Positions 23,162 through 28,587 of a stretch of 28,587 nt of DNA are shown piece after piece. The stretch is taken from contig DFKZ01000010.1 in assembly GCA_002373975.1 (NCBI GenBank), positions 1 to 28,587 of the forward strand, read 5' to 3'. This DNA is from Lachnospiraceae bacterium UBA3632 (lineage in GTDB: Bacteria; Bacillota; Clostridia; Lachnospirales; Lachnospiraceae). Numbering within the stretch: the stretch's first letter is position 1; every line of letters starts with the position of its first letter. The position numbers and the translations under genes are program-made. The notes under the pieces are model-generated. The model was not told the origin of the DNA, did no database searches, and saw nothing but the letters and a program-made list of their open reading frames with translations.

Positions 23162-23211
23162 AAAAAAATAAGACGGAAACGATGATATCAGGATCATTCG
23201 TCTCCGTCTTA
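23162..23211 (-). terminator. Terminator after ackA
   Basis: TAAGACGGA and TCCGTCTTA pair at the base, and the stem continues with near-perfect pairing (GACGAATGAT against ATCATCGTT) to a short loop. Seven T follow on the minus strand (23162-23168). It is 13 bases after the ackA stop. Confidence 0.93.
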
Positions 23212-23223
23212 CATAATGAATTC

Positions 23224-24417
23224 TTAAATCAGTGCCAGAGTCTCTCTCGCTATGGCCAGTTCCTCGTTGGTAGGGATAAACATAACGGTTACCTTGCTGT
23301 CTTTGGTGGAAATAACCGTATCATCACCTCTGGTATTGTTTGCCGCATCATCGATCGTGATCCCAAGGAAGCCAAGATACTCGCAGATAAGCTTTCTCAC
23401 AAATGCCGCATTCTCTCCAACGCCTGCGGTAAATGCGATAGCATCCACTCCATTCATCGCTGCGGTGTATGCACCGATGTACTTTGCTACATTGTAGCAG
23501 AAGGTCTTGACTGCTATCTTAGCCTTCTCATCTCCCTTATTGTAAGCATCCTCAAGATCTCTGAAATCGGATGAAAGATCACCCGATAAGCCGTAAACGC
23601 CTGACTTCTTGTTAAGGATGGTCATGACCTCATCTATATTCTTATTCTCTTTATGTGCGATAAACTCAATTATAGCGGGATCGATATCTCCGCTTCTGGT
23701 TCCCATGATAAGACCCTGAAGTGGTGTCAGTCCCATTGATGTATCAACACACTTTCCGTATTTAACCGCCGACACGGAAGCACCGTTTCCAAGGTGGCAT
23801 ACGATAACCTTAAGATCTTCCGGCTTCTTTCCCAGATCCTCGGCAAGCTTCTTTGATACATATGAATGACTTGTTCCGTGGAACCCGTAGCGGCGGATCT
23901 TATACTTCTCATAGTATGAATAGGGAAGACCGTACATATAAGCCTCCGGCGGCATAGTCTGATGGAAAGCGGTGTCGAATACAGCCACCATAGGTACACC
24001 AGGCATCAGCTTCTGACATGCATCAATTCCTATAAGGTTTGCGGGGTTATGAAGAGGTGCAAGATCATTGCACTCTTTGATAGCTTCAATAACTTCCGGT
24101 GTGATAAGTGTGCTTGATGCAAATTTTTCACCGCCGTGAACTACTCTGTGTCCCACAGCATCAATTTCCGAAAGCTCTTTGATGGCTCCGGTCTTTTCAT
24201 TTGTAAGCGCTTCAAGAACAAGCCTTATAGCCTCGGTATGATCTGGCATCGGGGAAACAGTCGTCTCCTTATCTCCGCCAGCCTTCTGATATACTATCTG
24301 ACTTCCGTCGATCCCTATCCTCTCACAGAGTCCCTTGGCGAGCCACTGCTCGGTCTCGCTGTCTATAAGCTGAAACTTAAGCGATGATGAGCCACAATTT
24401 ATAACAAGAATTTTCAT
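23224..24417 (-). CDS. ackA: Acetate kinase
   Basis: Acetate kinase makes ATP from acetyl-phosphate, releasing acetate. The 397-residue protein shows INCGSSSLKFQL (6-17), GHRVVHGGEKF, PLHNPANL, VFDTAFHQTMP, YGFHGTSH, CHLGNGASVSA, GTRSGDIDP and FTAGVGENA, the complete set of family motifs. The start has AAAGGAG. It follows pta by 96 bases; that gap contains a perfect TATAAT (24444-24449, minus strand) with only a poor -35, so an internal promoter is possible. Confidence 0.98.
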   Translation of the reverse strand: MKILVINCGSSSLKFQLIDSETEQWLAKGLCERIGIDGSQIVYQKAGGDKETTVSPMPDHTEAIRLVLEALTNEKTGAIKELSEIDAVGHRVVHGGEKFASSTLITPEVIEAIKECNDLAPLHNPANLIGIDACQKLMPGVPMVAVFDTAFHQTMPPEAYMYGLPYSYYEKYKIRRYGFHGTSHSYVSKKLAEDLGKKPEDLKVIVCHLGNGASVSAVKYGKCVDTSMGLTPLQGLIMGTRSGDIDPAIIEFIAHKENKNIDEVMTILNKKSGVYGLSGDLSSDFRDLEDAYNKGDEKAKIAVKTFCYNVAKYIGAYTAAMNGVDAIAFTAGVGENAAFVRKLICEYLGFLGITIDDAANNTRGDDTVISTKDSKVTVMFIPTNEELAIARETLALI

Positions 24418-24513
24418 CTTTCTGCTCCTTTATATTTATACAAATTATATTTTTTTACGCAAGATCATGTAACAGCGAGTTTGTACCGACCCGCATCACT
24501 GCATTAACACATT

Positions 24514-25515
24514 CTATACCAGCTGCGCCTGTACCGCTGTGAGTGCCACAACGCCCACTATATCCTGCCAAGAGCATCCGCGCGAAAGATCATTTACCGG
24601 CTTTGCGATACCCTGCAGCATCGGGCCGTACGCTTCTGCGTTTCCGAGCCTCTGAACGAGCTTATATCCGATATTTCCCGCATCAAGGTTGGGGAAGATA
24701 AGCACATTGGCATGTCCCGCAACCGGACTTCCGGGAGCCTTTGTTTTAGCTACATGAGGAACCAGAGCGGCATCAAGCTGGAGCTCACCGTCTATAACAA
24801 GATGAGGGTACTCCCGCTTTGCTATGTTAGTTGCATTTACCATCTTGGTGACCAGCTCATGCTTGGCAGAGCCCATTGTGGAATGACTGAGCATGGCGAT
24901 CTGGGGCTTGGGGCCTATGAGCTGCTTGAAAGACCTTGCGGAAGAATCTGCTATAACAGCCAGCTCTTCGGCGGTAGGATCCTGATTCAGTCCACAATCC
25001 GCAAAGAGAAATGCTCCGTTTTCTCCCATATCCTTTTTGATCGTATCAACAATAAAGAATGCGCTGACAAGCTTTACTCCGGGTGCCGTCTTAAGTATCT
25101 GAAGCGCAGGGCGAAGCGTATCTGCAGTAGAATGACATGCACCGGCAACCATTCCGTCTGCATCATTATTCTTAACCATCATGATACCGAAAGTAAGCCA
25201 GTCGTTAAGAAGAGTCTCCCTTGCCTTTTCGGGAGTCATTCCCTTGGCCTTCCTGCATTCATAAAGAAGGTCCGTATATTCGTCAAGCTTCGGAGTATCA
25301 TTGGGATCAAGTATCTCAAGTCCGTCAAGCTCTATCTCCAGCCATGTGGCACCATCCATGATCTTCTCTTTATTGCCGATCATTATAAGATTCGCGATGC
25401 CTTCCTTGAGTATCTCGGAAGCTGCGATAAGTGTTCTCTTATCGTTAGACTCGGGAAGAACTATAGTCTTTTTGTCCTGTTTTGCTTTTTCTTTGATTCC
25501 GTCAATAAATGCCAT
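24514..25515 (-). CDS. pta: Phosphate acetyltransferase
   Basis: Pta converts acetyl-CoA and phosphate to acetyl-phosphate, the substrate of AckA. The 333-residue protein is the short form without the regulatory N-terminal domains of enteric Pta. Conserved features include VLPESNDKRTLIAA, DGMVAGACHSTADTLRPALQ, ADCGLNQDPTAEELAVIA, MLSHSTMGSAKH, GELQLDAALVP and VLIFPNLDAGNIGYKLVQRL. The start has an AGAGAGG ribosome binding site. It is the first gene of the pta-ackA unit and diverges from tmcAL. Confidence 0.97.
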   Translation of the reverse strand: MAFIDGIKEKAKQDKKTIVLPESNDKRTLIAASEILKEGIANLIMIGNKEKIMDGATWLEIELDGLEILDPNDTPKLDEYTDLLYECRKAKGMTPEKARETLLNDWLTFGIMMVKNNDADGMVAGACHSTADTLRPALQILKTAPGVKLVSAFFIVDTIKKDMGENGAFLFADCGLNQDPTAEELAVIADSSARSFKQLIGPKPQIAMLSHSTMGSAKHELVTKMVNATNIAKREYPHLVIDGELQLDAALVPHVAKTKAPGSPVAGHANVLIFPNLDAGNIGYKLVQRLGNAEAYGPMLQGIAKPVNDLSRGCSWQDIVGVVALTAVQAQLV

Positions 25516-25824
25516 ACCTGTTTACCTCTCTTTTTATACCCTTTTGAATGAGTTTTGTATAAGCTGTCTGATTATCCATCATATGATTATTCACTTGATA
25601 TCAGGACTAAAAAAAATCCTCAACTCTTACTGTTTCATATTACCACAACATGTCAAAAAATGAAAGCCCTTACATTAATAATTTGCTTTAATTTTTTATC
25701 AGTTTATATTATTATATATTATAGAGTGACAATTTATGCAGTTTCTATGCAAACATCATATTCAGAAAACTTGAATACCATAAATCGTTTTTTAGTTTCC
25801 ACGTGTAACAAAGGATAACCTGCA
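25516..25824. promoter_or_regulatory. Divergent intergenic region between pta and tmcAL
   Basis: These 309 AT-rich bases hold no gene. For tmcAL, TTGCTT (25683-25688) and TATTAT (25707-25712) are 18 bases apart on the plus strand. For pta, a minus-strand TGGTAATAT near 25645 could be an extended -10 without a good -35. AGGA-A8-rich loop-TCCT near 25600-25620 is a weak inverted repeat. No riboswitch or long leader structure is recognised. Confidence 0.45.
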
Positions 25825-27057
25825 ATGACAGTAAACGGCATCATAGCTGAATACAATCCGTTTCACAACGGACATTTAAATCACATACTTCGATCAAAAG
25901 CTATGACAGGGGCTGACTATACCATCGCCGTTATGAGCGGGAATTACGTTCAGCGTGGTGCACCTGCCGTTGTTGACAAATTTGTCCGCACCAAGATGGC
26001 ACTTGAGAACGGTATCGATCTGGTTTTGGAGATCCCTTCATGTTACAGTACAGCAAGTGCGGAATATTTCGCCACGGCAGGGGTCACTTTACTTGATAAG
26101 CTGGGCGTGGTCAATTACCTGTCATTTGGCAGTGAAGACGGAAACATTGAAACTCTTAGGCGCATCGCAAGCATTCTGACCGAAGAACCGCCCGAATACG
26201 CCGAGCTTCTCGGCAGGTATCTGCACGATGGTTATACTTACCCGATAGCAAGAAACAATGCTCTCATCCAGTATGAGACATCTCTTTTTGATGCCACAAG
26301 GGTAATGGAATCACCCAACAACATTTTGGGCATAGAGTATATCAAGGCTCTGACACTGCGAAATTCATCGATCACCCCCATCACACTTCCAAGAGATGGG
26401 TCTAATTATCATGACAGATATATGAACGAAGGATCATGCGGTGCTTCTGCCACTGCCATCAGGGAAGCCATTCCCGGTGGGGGCGATTTCAGTACTGCTA
26501 TGCCCGATTCGGCATATATGGATCTGTTCGAGGAGATCGAGCAGGGAAGGATCATGGATCTTGACGACTTTTCTGCAGTTATGTATTATAAGCTCCTTCA
26601 GGAAAAAAAGATTGGATATGCTTCATATTTTGATGTGAGCAAGACTCTTTCGGACCGAATAATCAAAATGCTTCCGGAGTTTACTTCTTTCAAAAACTTT
26701 ATTGAAGATGTAAAAAGCAGGGATCGCACATATACGCGTATCTCCCGCTGTCTTTTACATATACTTCTCGATATCACCGGCATAGATGTAAAGAGCTATG
26801 AGCTGATCGATTATATACCCTATGCCCGGGTTCTCGGTTTCAGAAAGGGCGCTGAGCCTCTTCTTACCGAGATCAAATATAAATCCTCGATCCCGATCAT
26901 CACAAAGGTTGCTGATGCTTCAGGCATTCTTTATGCCGAGCCGTGGAAAATGTTCCGAAACGAACTGAGAGCAAATGAGATTTACTACTCTGCCCTTGCG
27001 ATCAAAACTCTTACCCCGGCCAAAAACGAGTTCTCGACTCCCCTCGTTATCATTTAA
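25825..27057 (+). CDS. tmcAL: tRNA(Met) cytidine acetate ligase TmcAL (YlbM family)
   Basis: TmcAL makes N4-acetylcytidine at the wobble base of elongator tRNA-Met, using acetate and ATP through an acetyl-adenylate. The 410-residue protein begins VNGIIAEYNPFHNGHLNHI, with the nucleotidyltransferase HNGH motif at 14-17. VMSGNYVQRGAPAVVDKF, SFGSEDG and SPNNILGIEYIKAL follow, all typical of the family. The start at 25825 has AAAGGA nine bases upstream. Its B. subtilis counterpart ylbM lies next to the ylbN-rpmF pair, so the neighbourhood is partly conserved. Its substrate acetate is the product of the divergent pta-ackA pair. Confidence 0.95.
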   Translation: MTVNGIIAEYNPFHNGHLNHILRSKAMTGADYTIAVMSGNYVQRGAPAVVDKFVRTKMALENGIDLVLEIPSCYSTASAEYFATAGVTLLDKLGVVNYLSFGSEDGNIETLRRIASILTEEPPEYAELLGRYLHDGYTYPIARNNALIQYETSLFDATRVMESPNNILGIEYIKALTLRNSSITPITLPRDGSNYHDRYMNEGSCGASATAIREAIPGGGDFSTAMPDSAYMDLFEEIEQGRIMDLDDFSAVMYYKLLQEKKIGYASYFDVSKTLSDRIIKMLPEFTSFKNFIEDVKSRDRTYTRISRCLLHILLDITGIDVKSYELIDYIPYARVLGFRKGAEPLLTEIKYKSSIPIITKVADASGILYAEPWKMFRNELRANEIYYSALAIKTLTPAKNEFSTPLVII

Positions 27058-27123
27058 CCTTTTTATTACAACACCGTTCTTCAAACAATGGGATTTAAAA
27101 CTCCGGCTCAATACAACAACAGG

Positions 27124-28488
27124 TCAGTTCTTAAATGAATGTATCGGCGCGGGAATACGTCCTGTACGGTTTACAAAATCATCACATGAAAAACTGTTAA
27201 CGGGCATTATCGGTGCGTAGCCGAGAAGTCCTCCGAATTCTACCGTTTCTCCGACTCCCTTTCCTATTACGGGAATGAGTCTGACAGCGGTAGTTTTTTG
27301 ATTAACCATTCCGATCGCCAGCTCATCTGCGATTATTCCCGATATAGTAGTTGCTTTGGTATCTCCGGGAACCGCGATCATATCAAGACCTACAGAGCAC
27401 ACGCATGTCATTGCTTCGAGCTTTTCCAGAGTAAGCGCTCCTGCCTCTACTGCATTGATCATACCCTGATCCTCACTGACAGGAATAAATGCTCCGCTCA
27501 GCCCGCCAACATATGACGAAGCCATTACGCCGCCCTTCTTAACCTGATCGTTAAGAAGCGCAAGAGCCGCTGTAGTACCGGGCGCTCCTGCATATTCAAG
27601 CCCTATCTCGCAGAGAATATCCGCCACGGAATCACCGATAGCCGGTGTGGGAGCAAGGCTTAAGTCAACAATTCCAAAGGGAACTCCGAGTATCCTTGAA
27701 GCTTCTTTTGCTACCAACTGTCCAACCCTGGTTACCTTAAACGCAGTCTTTTTTATAGTCTCACAGAGCACCTCAAAGCTCTCTCCCCTTACACTCTCCA
27801 AAGCTTTCTTAACAACTCCGGGACCGCTGACACCAACATTTATTATCCTGTCGGCTTCTGTAACGCCGTGAAATGCTCCTGCCATAAACGGATTATCATC
27901 GGGTGCATTACAGAATACAACCAGCTTTGCACATCCGAGCGAATCCTTGTCCTTGGTGAGCTCTGCGGTCTCTTTTATGATCTCGCCCATAAGGCGCACC
28001 GCATCCATGTTTATACCTGTCTTTGTGGAGCCGAGATTTACCGAGCTGCACACAAATTCTGTGCAGGAAAGCGCCTTGGGAATGGATCTCATCAAAAGTT
28101 CATCGGCCTTAGTGCTTCCTTTGCTTACAAGAGCTGAATATCCGCCAAGGAAATTCACACCAACTTCTCTTGCAACATCATCAAGAGTTATCGCAATCTT
28201 AACAAAGTCATCGGGAGTATTGCAGCATGCTCCGCCCACAAGAGCTATCGGGGTAACCGAAATACGTTTGTTAACAATGGGAACACCGTATTCCTTAGCA
28301 ATCTTCTCTCCGGTCTTTACAAGGTCTTTAGCCGATTCGAAAATCTTGTCATGAATCTTTTTGCAGCATTTATCAAGATCCGAATCTATGCAGTCGAGAA
28401 GACTTATTCCCATCGTGATGGTTCTTACATCAAGATTCTCCTCTTCGACCATCTTATTCGTTTCTATAACTTCAAACTGATTAATCAT
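27124..28488 (-). CDS. UPF0210 (PFL) family protein
   Basis: This 454-residue protein belongs to UPF0210/DUF711, structurally likened to the pyruvate formate-lyase fold but with no proven reaction. Family segments include DVRTITMGISLLDCID, RISVTPIALVGG, SVNLGSTKTGINMDAV, VVFCNAPDDNPFMAGAFHG, NVGVSGPGVVKKAL, DLSLAPTPAIGDSVADILCEIGLE-type sequence and GLDMIAVPGDT. It is usually encoded directly after a small ACT-domain protein (UPF0237); that gene would lie beyond the right edge, but here a repeat stands upstream instead. The start has AAGGAAAA. It converges on tmcAL with a 66-base gap in which I see no clear terminator. Confidence 0.92.
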   Translation of the reverse strand: MINQFEVIETNKMVEEENLDVRTITMGISLLDCIDSDLDKCCKKIHDKIFESAKDLVKTGEKIAKEYGVPIVNKRISVTPIALVGGACCNTPDDFVKIAITLDDVAREVGVNFLGGYSALVSKGSTKADELLMRSIPKALSCTEFVCSSVNLGSTKTGINMDAVRLMGEIIKETAELTKDKDSLGCAKLVVFCNAPDDNPFMAGAFHGVTEADRIINVGVSGPGVVKKALESVRGESFEVLCETIKKTAFKVTRVGQLVAKEASRILGVPFGIVDLSLAPTPAIGDSVADILCEIGLEYAGAPGTTAALALLNDQVKKGGVMASSYVGGLSGAFIPVSEDQGMINAVEAGALTLEKLEAMTCVCSVGLDMIAVPGDTKATTISGIIADELAIGMVNQKTTAVRLIPVIGKGVGETVEFGGLLGYAPIMPVNSFSCDDFVNRTGRIPAPIHSFKN

Positions 28489-28525
28489 TTTTCCTTGTCC
28501 TTCTTTTATCTGATATATTGCAGTT

Positions 28526-28587
28526 TAACTTAGTTACGCGAGTCCGCACAAATGTATGCTTCGAGCACCGCCTCTCGGCTATGGGTC
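28526..28587 (-). repeat. Second copy of the MITE-like element, cut by the right edge
   Basis: Read on the plus strand from 28538, the first 40 bases match the reverse complement of the right end of the 13679-13954 element with one difference. The similarity also covers the outer TAACT-AGT-ACGCGA. After CTCTCG this copy jumps directly to GCTATGGGTC, which in the first copy lies about 47 bases further in. This copy is therefore inverted relative to the first and internally shorter. It stands 38 bases before the start of the UPF0210 gene, and so overlaps its likely promoter region. Confidence 0.75.

Noticed and set aside
24470..24490. Resemblance of CAGCGAGTTTGTACC in the pta-ackA gap to the left end of the MITE-like element
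   Set aside because: Only about a dozen bases agree and the similarity does not continue, so chance is likely.
24712..25551. A 279-codon open frame on the plus strand opposite pta
   Set aside because: It is wholly antisense to a well-conserved pta gene, has no recognisable domain or good ribosome binding site, and reflects codon bias of the real gene.

Overview
The window looks like chromosomal DNA of a Gram-positive anaerobe of the Clostridia, most likely family Lachnospiraceae (Butyrivibrio-like). This is inferred from gene order, protein style (for example an L32 protein starting MSICPKNKSSKG), the Ack-Pta acetate pathway and flagellum-type genes in a housekeeping operon. No species name can be read from the sequence. 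Apart from an IS110-type transposase remnant at the left edge and tmcAL near the right, every gene lies on the minus strand, so transcription runs from high to low coordinates.

Reading in the direction of transcription from the right: a PFL/UPF0210 family gene (28488-27124) converges on tmcAL (25825-27057, plus strand). tmcAL diverges from pta-ackA (25515-23224), which ends at a strong terminator. A citrate synthase follows with its own promoter and a TTG start. A consensus promoter then drives a DUF177 gene and rpmF, closed by a terminator. plsX and acpP have their own promoter and are followed by rnc-smc-ftsY (lipid synthesis, RNase III, chromosome condensation, SRP receptor). In many Firmicutes ftsY is followed directly by ylxM-ffh. 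Here that link is broken by about 2.7 kb holding a MITE-like repeat (13679-13954), a threonine ammonia-lyase gene with a strong terminator, and an unknown secreted protein whose promoter spacer contains a run of ten G.

The second housekeeping block is ylxM-ffh-rpsP-khpA-rimM-trmD-rplS (SRP, ribosomal proteins, ribosome and tRNA maturation). It is followed, after a terminator, by lepB2-rbgA-lepB1-rnhB-ylqG-like-ylqH-like-yraN. This matches the Bacillus subtilis ylqF-rnhB-ylqG-ylqH layout with two signal peptidase genes added. Several genes there are coupled by 4-bp ATGA overlaps.

The most unusual points are: TrmD carries an extra C-terminal GNAT acetyltransferase-like domain of about 210 residues; the secreted protein gene has a candidate phase-variable promoter; the ylxM-ffh promoter sits inside a perfect 11-bp inverted repeat; the lepB2 operon appears to make a leaderless mRNA; and a dispersed repeat with terminal inverted repeats occurs between ilvA and ftsY and again at the right edge. 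No tRNA, rRNA or CRISPR array was seen. All calls come from reading the sequence; no database search was run.
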